This document shows positions 46,164 through 56,508 of a stretch of 64,000 bases of DNA, in pieces (position 1 is the stretch's first letter; the number at the start of each line of letters is the position of its first letter). Under the pieces are notes generated by a model. The model did not search any database, was not told the DNA's origin, and saw only the letters and a program-made list of their open reading frames with translations. The DNA is taken from contig CM076193.1 in the NCBI GenBank assembly GCA_038277395.1, forward strand, positions 171,780,711-171,844,710. Direction: 5' to 3'. A program made the translations under genes and the position numbers. Source of the stretch: Dryocosmus kuriphilus. Taxonomy: Eukaryota > Arthropoda > Insecta > Hymenoptera > Cynipidae.

Positions 46164-46480
46164 GGATATTTCAAATTGCGGTTTGGGGAGTTCCTCCTGA
46201 CAGTACAATTTAGACCCTGTCTTCTTTTTGTAGAATTTTCATAAATCCTTATGTCACTGAAAATGACTTTGCCATTCTTCGGCGGCTTCATTCTAGATAC
46301 ACCGGAGTGATAATACGAGTTTCCTCTCTTGCTATAAAGAACGAAATTCTTCAGCATTCTGATCTCCTTTGCCTTTATGGCATTAAAACTTACGTCGCCT
46401 AGTGTTTTTATTTTCCTTTCGTTTGCTAATTATATAGTTGAATTTTATTTTTCTTTAATTCCTTTGCATTTTGTTTTTAG
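46164..46480. other. No clear gene
   Basis: Plus-strand frame pieces (around 46255-46370) look weakly coding, but no family is visible. An acceptor-like tttgtttttag ends at 46481. Confidence 0.25.
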
Positions 46481-46481
46481 G

Positions 46482-46870
46482 TGGTGCTCCCGAAACGGAA
46501 CGGAGGTTGCGACAACGCAGGCCACCTGCGTCTGTGTTTGTGTGACAGTTATTATCGCTGAATGTAGGGATTAGTTTTCTTTTGAAAGAGTTTGCAAATT
46601 CTCTCACTGTTAAGGCATCTGGTGGATCCTCGAAGACTGTAGTCGACAACAGCGTCACGAAGGTGAAACCAGGGCGGGGTCGTCCCAAGATATCCGCAGA
46701 TTCAGCAGCGAATTCCTCGACGACAATCGACCTTGCTGATACTCGCCTGCAAGCACAACGTCAGGCCCAGAAGATGGATGACCTCATTGGGTTGTATTCA
46801 TCTCCGAGTGAAGTCTTCGTTTCGAGGCCTTGCACGCACGTGCAGGGTGAGTCATCCGTTTGTCTCGGGT
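46482..46870 (+). pseudogene. Possible LTR-retrotransposon gag-like fragment
   Basis: A basic frame near 46482 (GGAPETERRLRQRRPP) and a second one at 46582-46872 (KVKPGRGRPKISADS, then RLQAQRQAQKMDDLIGLY) lie upstream of LTR-like sequence at 47.08 kb. The AT-hook-like GRGRPK is visible. Assignment to gag rests on position and composition only. Confidence 0.25.
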
Positions 46871-47082
46871 AGGACCAAGAGTCACAAATCGGCACAAGAA
46901 CTCACGAGTGGATTCGATCTGTAGTCTTATGTTCGTGTATCGCGACGACCCTCTGTCATCGTCCTTCTGAATTGAAAGATCGTGGAGACCAGGCAGCGAC
47001 ATACCTGAGAGAGACCCTGACAACCAAGCTGGTCGGAATAATGATAAATAAACATTCGGTTCCGTTCGTCCTGTTCTATTCA

Positions 47083-47207
47083 GTAGAGTCGACCATGAGT
47101 GTCGTTGAGTGTACAGACGTTTTGTAGTCGCTCAATAAAGTGTTCTTAGTTGCTTTAAAGTAAGTCAGTGTTATCATTACACCATGAAATCCTGAGGGTA
47201 GCACAAT
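47083..47207 (+). repeat. LTR-like end, copy 1
   Basis: A segment from tagagtcgaccatgagtg to ctgagggtagcaca is repeated at 47525-47810. It contains ctcaataaagtg, a possible poly(A) signal. It is followed directly by ttggcgacgaggatgg, which looks like a primer-binding site. Together these suggest the 3' part of an LTR. Confidence 0.5.
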
Positions 47208-47524
47208 TGGCGACGAGGATGGCATTCATTTTGATTTTGTTTTTGATGTTTCGTGCCGCATCTGCAACTATCTCGTAAGAGATGTTTTTTGCGTTACCCT
47301 AAAAATAATTTAATTTTTTTTGTTATGAACTTCGTTGTGCTCACAATGGAAAACATGTCATGACAATTCCCAATGGAGCATAGATACAGAAGGCCAAACT
47401 AAGTGTATTGGAAAATAAGCAAACTTTTCTCGGAAGTTAATGGTTAAATCACTTCCTGTACACAGCGCATGTCAGGTCTTGCTACCATACAACACATTAG
47501 GTGCAAGTACAGATGTACAGTCGT

Positions 47525-47810
47525 AGAGTAGAGTCGACCATGAGTGTCGTTGAGTGTACACGCGTTTTGTAGTCGCTCAATATAGTGTTCTTAGTTATAA
47601 TTCGGTTTGGGTGATACTATTATGGTGAGTAACTTAATATTGAATTGTAATCTTGTAATTGTAATTGTAATTTTAAGATGGGGGATACATATTGTAAAAC
47701 TCAATGGAGTGTGCAATGGAGAAATAAATACATAAATACATACATAGTGTTCTTAGTTGCCTTAAAGTAAGTCAGTGTTATCATTACACCATGAAATCCT
47801 GAGGGTACCA
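47525..47810 (+). repeat. LTR-like end, copy 2, split by an insertion
   Basis: Matches copy 1 up to agtgttcttagtt (47596), is interrupted by 148 bp, and resumes at 47745 with the same bases repeated, continuing to gagggtaccaca (about 47812). The two copies differ at a few positions only. Confidence 0.65.
47597..47744 (+). mobile_element. 148-bp insertion with 14-bp TSD (5'-truncated LINE or SINE)
   Basis: The 14-mer tagtgttcttagtt stands on both sides (47583-47596 and 47745-47758). The insert ends in a simple repeat tail (aataaatacataaatacataca), as expected for target-primed reverse transcription. Its body contains a (ttgtaat)-like run and gatgggggatacatattgt. Family not identified. Confidence 0.75.
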
Positions 47811-48215
47811 CAAAGATAATAATACAACCAACTCTGTAAAAGAATGTTTTCGCTGTTCTTTCGGTAGAGAGACGCAAGCCACGAACATCTGTATTGCTCT
47901 TTCTGAATAGAAAGGTAGTGTAAGTTTTTATATACAATTATTATCATTTTCACAATAAACAACATTTTACCAAACACTCCTTGCATAAATTACATTAGTC
48001 TTCATCACACTTTTTATATTTTGAACTTTACTCTTACAGTCTGCGTAGGATGTAACATAGAGTTGAATTTTTTCCCATCGAAACAAAACAGGATTCAATA
48101 GAGTTGACATGGTAACCATTTCCAATGGTATTTGTGATGTGGTGATGTGCTTTTTTATTACCTTACTTAGTTTATTTAGTTACGTATGAAGGTTAATTTA
48201 GTTAAGTGTAGGACA

Positions 48216-48881
48216 ATGGCATATTCAATTGAAGAATACTGCGATATATACTTCTAATTGGGATTTTCTGACGGTGATCCTCACGCAGCAACCGCAGAAT
48301 ATGCTCGAAAATATCCTGATCGTCAAAATCATCCGTCTCATCGAACAATTGTACGAGTGAGAGAAAGATTGCGTCGAACTGGGCAAGTTGCACGACAGAG
48401 AGGTGAAGGTGGCGGTCGGCAACCTAATCGACTAAACTTAAGCCGCGATAACCAAATTTTAGAAGAAGTTGCGCGGAAACGAAACTCAAGTTGCAGAGGG
48501 GTTACGAGATACATGAATGTATCAAAAAGTACGGTGCACCGAATATGGCAAGAAGATGGCCTTTATACCTTCCACCTTACAAACGTTCAGCACCTTGAAC
48601 CTGAAGAAGATTACGAAGCCAGGACTGCATTTTGTACATTTATCATTCAAAACGAAAATCTACTCCCTAAAATTTTATGGAGTGATGAATCCTTATTCAC
48701 AAGGGAAGGAATGTTTAACGTCCATAATCAACATTATTGGGACCATGAAAATCCGGAAGCTATCCGGGAACGAGGTTTCCAGCGTAAATTCTCGATCAAT
48801 GTTTGGGCAGGACTCATCGGAAATAAAGTCATCGGTCCTTGTATCTTGAATGGAACGTTGAAAGTAAGTACACTAAAGTAG
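48216..48881 (+). pseudogene. DUF4817-type DNA transposase, truncated
   Basis: ATG at 48216 (MAYSIEEYCD) is followed by an in-frame TAA at 48255-48257. The frame then runs open to 48881. Domains: an N-terminal helix-turn-helix of the DUF4817 type (AATAEYARKYPDRQ...HRTIVRVRERLRRTG), a second HTH (RGVTRYMNVSKSTVHRIW), and the start of a DDE_3-like catalytic domain with the first Asp in LWSDESLFTREG and the beta-strand SINVWAGLIGNKVIGPCIL. The second Asp and the Glu are missing, so about the last third is lost. The break falls at gaaa|gtaagt, which looks like a splice donor. The family is common in hymenopteran genomes. Confidence 0.8.
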
Positions 48882-48899
48882 AAAAAAGTGAAACATTTT

Positions 48900-49680
48900 G
48901 ACAGGAATAAAACGAAAAAGTACAAGAAAAAATACTTGCGTATTGGACGCTCTTTTTATTACAAAGAGTATAGTCGGGTAAGTATGCAAAAAATGCCCCT
49001 AAAGGGAATCAAATACTGAGTCAGTCATTTGAAAGTATACAATGAAAAAAAATGTTTCTCAAAATTTCAAACCGTTAGCCGCCATATTGGATGAGTTAGG
49101 ATGTTTAACGTTCATTTTCGTTTTTATTTTTTTTCTCTGCTTCTATCTGTAGAAAAAATCTGAAAAAGTTCACACAGAACTCTTTCAATCGTGTGTTGAC
49201 CCTGGCGTTGGTTGGACGCACGTCGCGGTAAACTATTCTCGTGAAATACTGTAGTTACTAGTGAACTGCAGTGTTGAACGCAAGTGAGAGCAAGTGAGGC
49301 GAACACGCATAGCGTCGAAGATAATTTTATCTTATAATTCACGGGATAATTCACGTCTCTGATTAGGGTGAGTAATAATTTTTTACATTTTTACATTTTA
49401 CTTTCGCGGATTTCATGAAATTTCGACGTTTCGAGTTTGTTGAGAATTCGTCTATGTCATTAAAAAATTATCCTTCTACTTTTAACATGTGTTGGCCCAC
49501 CAAATAATTATTATTTAAATAAAAAACTCCCATGCCATGGGTGTGATTGAAATATTGAAGTTGAATTATATAAAATTTAAGATCTGGTAAATTTTATACA
49601 AATTTAAAAACTATACTGGCTCTACACATAGTGTAGATATGATATGATATGATGATAGTGTGAATTATTTTATAATGTAA
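48900..49680. other. No gene; unclassified AT-rich sequence
   Basis: Contains a segment (about 49190-49330) with higher G+C, and gcggatttcatgaaatttcgac near 49408, an inverted relative of the end of the 13.6-14.9 kb element. Nothing else recognised. Confidence 0.35.
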
Positions 49681-49698
49681 AAATGGTTGCCGTCCATT

Positions 49699-49740
49699 AA
49701 CCTGATCATGCCTCACGTATGGTAGGCGAAACGTTGTTGT
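49699..49740 (+). ncRNA. Degenerate hammerhead-like motif
   Basis: CTGATCA (49702-49708; core G replaced by C at the seventh base of the window CTGATGA's sixth position) is followed by stem II GCCT/AGGC (49710-49713 with 49724-49727), GAAA (49728-49731), palindromic ACGT (49731-49734) and T49735. Stem I AAC (49699-49701) pairs GTT (49736-49738). AATAAA follows at 49755-49760. It has the same architecture as the motif at 40.47 kb with one core substitution, so it is likely inactive. Confidence 0.4.
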
Positions 49741-49864
49741 TTTAAGGTACTAATAAATGACCAAAAAACCGAAAAAAAACTCGACATCTTCCTTTATTAA
49801 ATTATTCCGTTTAAATTAAATTTTATTGCGGTTGAAAATATAAGTATTTTTGGTTCAAAATTAA

Positions 49865-50115
49865 TTAGGTTACCCCGGTAGTTCTTAGAAGGTGCCGTCG
49901 TTCTATTGACTAAACCTGAGTGTCCAGGTATTAACAATACATCTTCCTACGGGAAATAGGGTTAATGTCTGAAAGTTAAGTAACCAAGGTGGTTCCTTAA
50001 AGCTACGAAAGATCTAACCACTAAGCCTGAGTGTCCCGGTATTGAAACTACATCTTCTTCGGTAAAATAAGGTTAAGTTCTGTTTAAGTTATCGTGGTGG
50101 TTCTTTTAAGGCTCT
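49865..50115. repeat. Two-copy tandem repeat (~110-120 bp)
   Basis: The phrase cctgagtgtcc(a/c)ggtatt occurs at about 49915 and 50025, each followed by tacatcttc and a gggttaa/aggttaa element, then a gtggttc segment. Confidence 0.7.
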
Positions 50116-50119
50116 TGGT

Positions 50120-52200
50120 CTCAATATTACAGAGTCTCCGTAGGCTTTCTCTAACACTTTCAACGCGACCGAACAAGAAATTCCGTTCGCAGCACAAAAT
50201 TTCAAACAGACTCTTTGCTAAATATTTTTCTCCATAGTAAAACTCGCCGAAAAAACTTGAGGTAAACTAATGTCTTTGGCTGCTGACAGCAAACTAGTAG
50301 ACAGATGATACTCGAACTTAACGTGAGAATAGATGAAAGTTGTATCAACCTACAAAAAAATTTTTTTTAGAGACCATTAACGCAGGCCCTTTGAATAACT
50401 CTGTCCCGGTTGAACTAGAATATTTTTCCTTCTTGTCATACTTATCATAAAGTGAATTCTAGAAAACACACCCCAGAGATATTGTAAGAAGATATTCAAA
50501 CAATTACAGCACTTATATAGCACCCCTAGATTGAATAAAGAGTACCCCACCAAAATTATATTAGTATCTCCTATCCTGCTATGTGATCCTGCTCTAAATT
50601 AAAGAATATTATTTCAGATCATGTTGGCATATTGTGTGAAATCCCTGGAATATCAGAACCATGATAAAGCGTCCCTCAACTTAGGTAAAGAATATAATGA
50701 ACAAATTGTTTCTCGCTGCATACCTACGATATTCTAAAAACTTATTCTTCAATTTAAAAGAGTATAAAAATATAAGACATAAGAATACAATTCTTTTATA
50801 TTATAATAGGGGCAGTTATTTATTTAAGCGTGACTTATAGGAGTAGGAATACTATGAAATCTTTTTCTTACAATATATCCTTATGTTCTAGGGTATGTAC
50901 TAACTTCTTGCTAAAATATTTTACCTCGTTTGTACACTACATTTTATTGGTTCAGCTTGAAACAGTTATAAAGTCCCCTTCATAATAGTAAGCCATAAAA
51001 TAAGACAGAGAGATGACAAATTAAATTTAAAGGCATTAAATAAGGACGTCGGACTGGAATAAATACCAGCGGGATAAGAATATCTATATCGGCTACTGGG
51101 TCACTGGGTAAAATCGATAGAAGCGCGCGCAATCAGGACCCGAAAGAAGGGGGACCAGCATTACCAAGCCGAACTGGTAGCACTCGGTGAATAGGAAAGA
51201 TCGAGTAAATCACTCTGCTTTCAACCATCCGGAGAGGCAGCGGTCTCGATCTCGCGCAATCAATTCCGAGAGGCGTCAAGCAGCGTCGATGCCACGCAAC
51301 TGTCGGGGGTTGGAATAAGAGCTAGGTGAACATCCACGAGACACAAGCAACTCAACTCAGTAAGCCAATAAAATAAATTTAAGAAAAGAAAAGATCCCTG
51401 AGATCAATTTAATTCGCATCTTTTAAAGAAATAAACGTTCATTTGTTGCCTACTGGGGTCAAGGGTGAGTCACAAGGTTCGTCTTTTTGCAAAAGTGAGC
51501 GTTCTCCCTCAACCAGGAACACCACCTGGGGCTCGAGAACCATCATTTCAATTGCGGGAGGCGAATTGAAAGTATTTCAGTTTTGAGGTCAGTAGGGACG
51601 TCGTTCGAGGGAATAACGACCTTCGAATTGGCAAAGCCTCTGTTGGTTCCTCAACCAAGCCCAGTGCATGGAGCTCAACCAACAAGGTCGTTACAACTCA
51701 TAAGGTCATAAATTATTGACTCGAAATCAGTCCGGTTGTCCGCTTTGTAAGTCACGAAAACCTATGGCAAAATAAAGCCCAACATGGAGTTCGTGATTTC
51801 TGAGCGTACTTCCTTGAGCGCAAATTAAGGAAGAAATCATTTAAACGTTTCACTACCAAGTAAGCGATTGTTATTTGAAGAATTGTGGAATTTTGGTATA
51901 GGAAAGCGAATTGGAATTTTGTGCCGACATTGCACCTGAGCTCGGACAAAAGGAAGGTTCTCTTAATCTTTAAAATTTGAAAACACAAGCAAGGGCTTAT
52001 CCTGGATGTTCCAGGAAACTGGGGAAGAATTTTAGGAAATTTAAATAAAACTTAAGGAGAGTCGCAGGAATTCACCGCGATTGGACGGAACTGTGCTACG
52101 CATATATTCTCTAACCACGCTAATTCCACTGCGCTCTTGTGGATCCCACAATCCCGGCTTTTCGTCTTAACTAAACTTATTTCTAGTAAATTTAAAACTT
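50120..52200. other. Long stretch without recognised gene; possible LTR element leader
   Basis: No convincing ORF. 51.0-51.5 kb has gag/LTR-leader-like composition, including aaataaacgttcatttgttgcc near 51430, and 51.5-51.7 kb has a GC-richer segment with gcgggaggcgaattg. The protease-like fragment at 52.21 kb lies downstream, so a Ty3-type LTR and leader is a reasonable guess. I could not find a second LTR copy. Confidence 0.3.
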
Positions 52201-52210
52201 CAAAACATCA

Positions 52211-52510
52211 ATGAGTCGCCGCACAGGCAAACTTCTCTTTTTTGAATCGTCCGCTGACGTTGAGCTGAGATCCACGGAAAGCTACATTAGCGAGGGCTTT
52301 CTAATAAAAAACTATTTTCGCTTTTGGGACCTACGTTTGAAAAATAGCAAGGAAATTAGACCACGTATAGGTGGGCCACCTGTTCTTGTTCCCCGGGTTT
52401 CTTTGTTGGTTAAATTAAATAACTGGGTGGTAGGGGCAAGTTTCAACGTTCTACCCGACCTCGATCCGCTTTGTGTAATCGGACTCGAATTGTTGGACAG
52501 GACCCATTAA
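52211..52510 (+). pseudogene. Retropepsin-like fragment (Ty3/gypsy type)
   Basis: A 99-codon frame starting ATG (MSRRTGKLLFF). It contains SSADVELRST followed by YISEGFL, which could be a decayed D(T/S)GA-V-LIS active-site region, and ends VLPDLDPLCVIGLELLDR. The ending resembles the conserved (V)LP.L..D.ILG.DFL of retroviral-type aspartic proteases. The catalytic DTG/DSG triad is not intact (ESS). No RT follows. Confidence 0.45.
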
Positions 52511-52514
52511 ATGC

Positions 52515-53200
52515 AAATTAGAGAAAAATCTTTAGCAATTTTCAATATTGCTAGAGAAATCTGAAATGCGACATTGCTATTAAAATCAACACTAAAAAGT
52601 AAAATTTCCCGTAAAATCCAAATTCCGTAAGCGGCAGAACTCGAAAAATGGAAAAATATCAAGTAACTTGAAATGTAAATCGTTATGAATCTCAGTTCAG
52701 CGCAGGGGACACGATTCTGAAAGGGAAAGATAAAAGGACTCAAATGACACCAAAATTAAATAATGTTCCAAAGTTATATAATTCTGTTTATTGGCAATGA
52801 TATTCAACAATTAGATCGACTCTTTGAATTATTATGAACGGCTTCCTGAAGCAACGTGAATATGCAAACGAATGAACGATTACTCAACAATACCGGCTCA
52901 CACATACATTCACACATTGAGTCTTCGAGTTAATGAATATAGTTAGGAATATTTAGGAAAATTATGCTATGGTTATTTCAAGTGCTTTGGAGGTTTATTC
53001 AGGATTGACTTTAGGAAGGCTGGCGCCCGGGCTATTTATATTTTAATTTTTATCTTTTCCTTGTGCAATCTTTAGAATTGACTAAGGAAATCTTAGGTGC
53101 CAGTCTTCTATGCCTCAAACTAGAGTTTCTCAGCTCTGAATTGGTGGTGTATGCTTTTGCACTACTAGTTTAAGAGCTAATATCCTTCAGCAATAAAAAC
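52515..53200. other. No gene seen
   Basis: AT-rich, non-repetitive. Nothing recognised on either strand. Confidence 0.35.
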
Positions 53201-53206
53201 TATTTT

Positions 53207-53411
53207 ATGAATGATCTTGCAGATCTGAGCAAGTTAACCGAGGAGGATCATGGGTTCATTGTACCGACATTATTAGAATCACCTGATCACTCGATTGTAG
53301 TTTCGCTGGGGGTAAATCATTCAGATAAGGCTGTTGACTCTTCGATTGCTATAAGCGCACAGGAGGATGGTTCTAGCCCACAAAAGCACCTGAGAAGTGA
53401 TTTACAGTTTG
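53207..53411 (+). CDS. Unrecognised spliced ORF, exon a
   Basis: ATG at 53207 opens MNDLADLSKLTEEDHGF. The frame is open to a donor (tttg|gtaagt, GT at 53412) that matches the consensus well. The remaining single base fits an acceptor ending at 53619 (gaaacag). The peptide is acidic with DSS and SSP motifs. An acceptor-like tcttgcag ending at 53222 could mean the exon starts there instead and the gene begins further upstream. No family recognised. Confidence 0.45.
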
Positions 53412-53619
53412 GTAAGTATGACTAATTACGTAATTGCTGGTCTTTAGGCATCTATGTGGGGTGCATGTCCGTGTTGAGATTGTTCGAAAAAGACAACATG
53501 GTCGACACGTAAAGTACTCGTTCTCTTAATAAAAAACTATAAAAGTCAATATAAAATAATATAAACATTAAAAATTTTAAAAAAACCTGTAGACTGAAAG
53601 AATCGGTTTCAGGAAACAG

Positions 53620-54015
53620 GCTTGAGGTCTAATTTTTGTTTTATGTGTGATAGAATCTCAAGAAGACATCAGAGACAAAGCCAGCTGAATGAAGTAATGA
53701 AAAGTATCTTTAAAGTGGCTACCAACTCGGCCGAGTACATTAAATTAATGACATCAGCAAAGGCTGAGCAGAATGAGACCCTGCGCCATCTAATAGCATC
53801 TCAAAGGGAGACTATCGAAAGTCCTAAATTTCAAAAAAGTTATGCTGAAAGGATACATCGAGAGCAACGAGAGGCGTGGGCAATAGAAAATGAAAAACTC
53901 AAAGTAAAAGTTCACCTTTTAACTCAGGAACAAGAAAGGTTGAGGAATGAATTAAGACAGTCCCGTATGCGTAGTTCATCCAATGTTTTCATCGTATCAC
54001 ATCTGCAGTTGTAAA
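53620..54015 (+). CDS. Unrecognised spliced ORF, exon b (coiled coil)
   Basis: Using the acceptor at 53618-53619 the frame continues from exon a through LRSNFCFMCDRISRRHQ to a stop at 54012-54014. The middle and end are heptad-rich (EQREAWAIENEKLKVKVHL and on through QERLRNELRQ) and probably form a coiled coil. The single CxxC near the start (FCFMCD) could be half of a metal site. Together with exon a about 200 residues. The stop lies 23 bases before the ATG of the next ORF. Function unknown. Confidence 0.45.
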
Positions 54016-54037
54016 GACGTTAACATCAATCGTTGCA

Positions 54038-54949
54038 ATGGATCAATTTCTTAATCGAAATGAGCAAGGAGAGCGTTATAAGGAAGAACCAACTAGTGGA
54101 ACTAGTATTAAAGAGAGTGTATCAACTTATAATGCATTTTTGTTGTGCATTTTAGAAGAGGATTTTGGTGATGCATTTAACTTGCGTAAAGGCTACTTAA
54201 GTACAAAAGAATTGGACGTTCTACTAAAAGTTGTTTATGTGAAAGATATAAAAGAATATAAAAATAAGCTGAAAAGTTTTTGCAAATGCAATTGTAAGCG
54301 CATATCTTCTGATTTAGAAATTAAATCACATTTTCCAAGGACTAATATTCCTACAATTAAAGATCGATACTTCATAAACTTTAAAAGGATGATGATTAAC
54401 GGAATTAAAGAAATTCCCACACTGCAAGAACAATTTGGTAATGTTCACGAAAAGAAAACGATTAGTGTTCCAGAATCAATTATGATTTATCAAACTATGT
54501 TTAAAAATAAAAAGATTTTAAACCCGAAAGAAATTAATTTAGTACGAAATTTGTGGAATTCGAAGCGTCAAAATTTAATTGACTTATCGACTCAGCCAGA
54601 TGAAACTCCAGTTGGTGACGTTGATTTTGACTACAATGATTCGTTAGAGAATATTAATCCAAATACTACGAAAGAAAAGGAAGAATCAAGTAATGTATCA
54701 CATCAATCGTCATATACAGGTAGTGATGAAACAGAAGTTTCACTGATTGAAACAGAAGCATTCTTTAAAACTTTCTGCGAAATAATTTTAAATAATTCAA
54801 TACTGAGAAAAAAATATAAACACTCTGAGATGTGTCGTAACAAATTACCAGATATAACTTTCAAAAGCATACAGAATGAAATAATTACAAATAAAATTAT
54901 GTTTAAAAAATTAACTATTGAAGACATACACATTTTTATAAATGATTAA
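54038..54949 (+). CDS. Intact 303-codon orphan ORF
   Basis: ATG at 54038 to TAA at 54947-54949, the longest uninterrupted ATG-started frame in the window. The N-terminal third has a structured look (YNAFLLCILEEDFGDAF, ELDVLLKVVYVKD) and a CKCNCKR cysteine cluster near residue 85. The middle is basic and the region around residues 200-240 is acidic and Ser/Thr-rich (TTKEKEESSNVSHQSS). The C-terminal part is again helical-looking (FFKTFCEIILNNSILRKKY). No domain recognised. Codon use is AT-biased like its surroundings. It ends exactly where copia gag-like sequence begins, so it may be part of, or inserted next to, that element. Confidence 0.5.
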   Translation: MDQFLNRNEQGERYKEEPTSGTSIKESVSTYNAFLLCILEEDFGDAFNLRKGYLSTKELDVLLKVVYVKDIKEYKNKLKSFCKCNCKRISSDLEIKSHFPRTNIPTIKDRYFINFKRMMINGIKEIPTLQEQFGNVHEKKTISVPESIMIYQTMFKNKKILNPKEINLVRNLWNSKRQNLIDLSTQPDETPVGDVDFDYNDSLENINPNTTKEKEESSNVSHQSSYTGSDETEVSLIETEAFFKTFCEIILNNSILRKKYKHSEMCRNKLPDITFKSIQNEIITNKIMFKKLTIEDIHIFIND

Positions 54950-55106
54950 GGGCCATTCATGTAACAGACTTGGCAATCATAAAGCTGTGGATTGTCCCAA
55001 TAAAAATGCTCAGTCAGGGCATCCTCAGCGGGGAGCTTCATCTCGAGGTACATGTAAGTATGCAGGCCAAATGCGTAAGCAAAAATATGAAGCCGCAGAT
55101 TATAAT
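54948..55106 (+). pseudogene. Ty1/copia gag zinc-knuckle fragment
   Basis: The frame from 54948 reads KGHSCNRLGNHKAVDCPNK: a CCHC knuckle (C-x2-C-x4-H-x4-C) in which the first Cys appears replaced by Gly, followed by a basic Arg/Gly stretch. This is the gag end that normally precedes the copia protease found at 55.8 kb. It ends in a stop after about 50 codons. Confidence 0.6.
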
Positions 55107-55565
55107 TGTACATAGAGCTTCTGATACAGAAGCATTTATTTTTTTTAAGATTAGAACATTGATCTGGTCAATTCCACCTGCAGCTTTCTTCTTTAAAGAT
55201 TTTATGATATTCATAATTTCTTAAGATGTAGTAGGTTCTAAAGATATAGAATTTTCTCTAGCTAGGTTTCGTGGAAAGTGCTTTTCAGTATTTTCAATAG
55301 ACGATGCCATTTCTTGTCCAATATTGTTGAAAAAAATGCTTTACATGGTCTGCTATTTTTTGTTTCTCCTCCGATATGCCATCATGCGTCTTTAACTTGT
55401 CTATCTTAGAATTGCTCCTCTTTTTTCCAGTTTGTAAAAGGTGGCAAATTTTGGCCCACTCTTCGTGGAATAATTTTAAATCCCTGGATTTTTCTAAAAA
55501 AACTTGCTAATTACTAGAAAGTTGTAAAGAAGGTCCACTGATGATAAGAACCATCGATTATGATA
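55107..55565 (-). pseudogene. Non-LTR retrotransposon fragment (pre-RT region)
   Basis: The minus strand reads EEWAKICHLLQTGKKRSNSK, then a segment with KLKTHDGISEEKQKIADH and VKHFFQQYW. This resembles the linker between endonuclease and RT of Jockey/CR1-type LINEs (W.....L......S.I..L...DG.....E.A..F..FF). It interrupts the copia remnant: the sequence cctcagcg(g/a)ggagcttcatctcgagg stands on both sides. Confidence 0.5.
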
Positions 55566-55569
55566 AAAT

Positions 55570-56125
55570 TATCATCCTCAGCGAGGAGCTTCATCTCGAG
55601 GCACAGGCAAGTATGCAGACCAAATGCGGGAGCGGAAATATGAAGCCGCATCGTGAAAAGCGCCTGAGGAGAGCAAAACGTGAAATCCACTGAGCAGTAG
55701 AGGACTTGGAAAGCAAGGAAAAAGAGGTCGGTACTCTCAGGCTGGAGAGTACTGTAATCAAGGTAAGATTGTTGAGAAGTATGCGTACTATTGTAAAGAT
55801 TGTCTGCAAAAGCCTGGCAACGAACAGAATATGGGAGTAAATACCTTAGAAAAATTCGTGGCTGATTCGGGTGCTAAGGAGCATATTTCCAATTCAAAAT
55901 TAATTTTCCATAGCTTGAATGAATCGGACGTAATAAATATAAAATGCGCTAATAAAAACACCTCAGCTGACTTAAAAACTCAAGGCCTGGGTTCTTTAAA
56001 ATTAAAACTGGCCGATAACAGAACGTGCAACTTAGATAATGTCATTTAAGCGAAGGACTTATCAGTTAACTTATTATCGTTGAGAAAATTGGTCGAAAAT
56101 GGGCTGAAATCTAATATGAATGACA
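55570..56125 (+). pseudogene. Ty1/copia protease region
   Basis: After a second copy of the gag-end sequence (55570-55650) a frame from 55831 reads FVADSGAKEHISNSK, the copia protease active site DSGA with its flanking (H/E)(I/M) pattern. It continues through LGSLKLKLADNRTCNLDNVI to a stop at 56047-56049. Beyond the stop the same frame still resembles the protease end (DLSVNLLSLRKLVENGL). The protease would release gag and pol products in virus-like particles; here the copy is dead. Confidence 0.8.
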
Positions 56126-56159
56126 AAGTCATAAAAAATATATGATCCAATCTAGCGTG

Positions 56160-56452
56160 AATTGTTTTTAACTGGAATCTATAATAAACTTTGCTGGGAA
56201 AGTGAGTTAAAAGTAGAGAAAGGAAAACTGTCTAATTTTAATTGCAATAAACAAGCATTCTTCTCCAATGTACAAACATCTAAGTTACCCACTCACAAAT
56301 ACTTTACTCGGAGTTCGAGTAAAATAGAAAACGCAGAAAGCTCCAATGAGCAAGGAAAATTAGACATTGCTCCCAATGAAAGAGGTGAAAGTTCTGCAAG
56401 CTCAAATGAACTTGAGAAAGAACAAAACTTAAATGTAGAAAAAAAGTTTTGA
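56160..56452 (+). pseudogene. Ty1/copia internal fragment
   Basis: The frame contains LPTHKYFTRSSSKIENAES followed by Ser/Glu-rich sequence. The (P)..KYFTRSK motif is usual in the linker after the integrase of copia-type polyproteins. It ends at a stop just before the 186-bp repeat array. Confidence 0.45.
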
Positions 56453-56508
56453 ATCAAAAGAAGAGAATTATAATAATTTATCAGATGAGCTTGAAAGTTC
56501 TTTAATTC

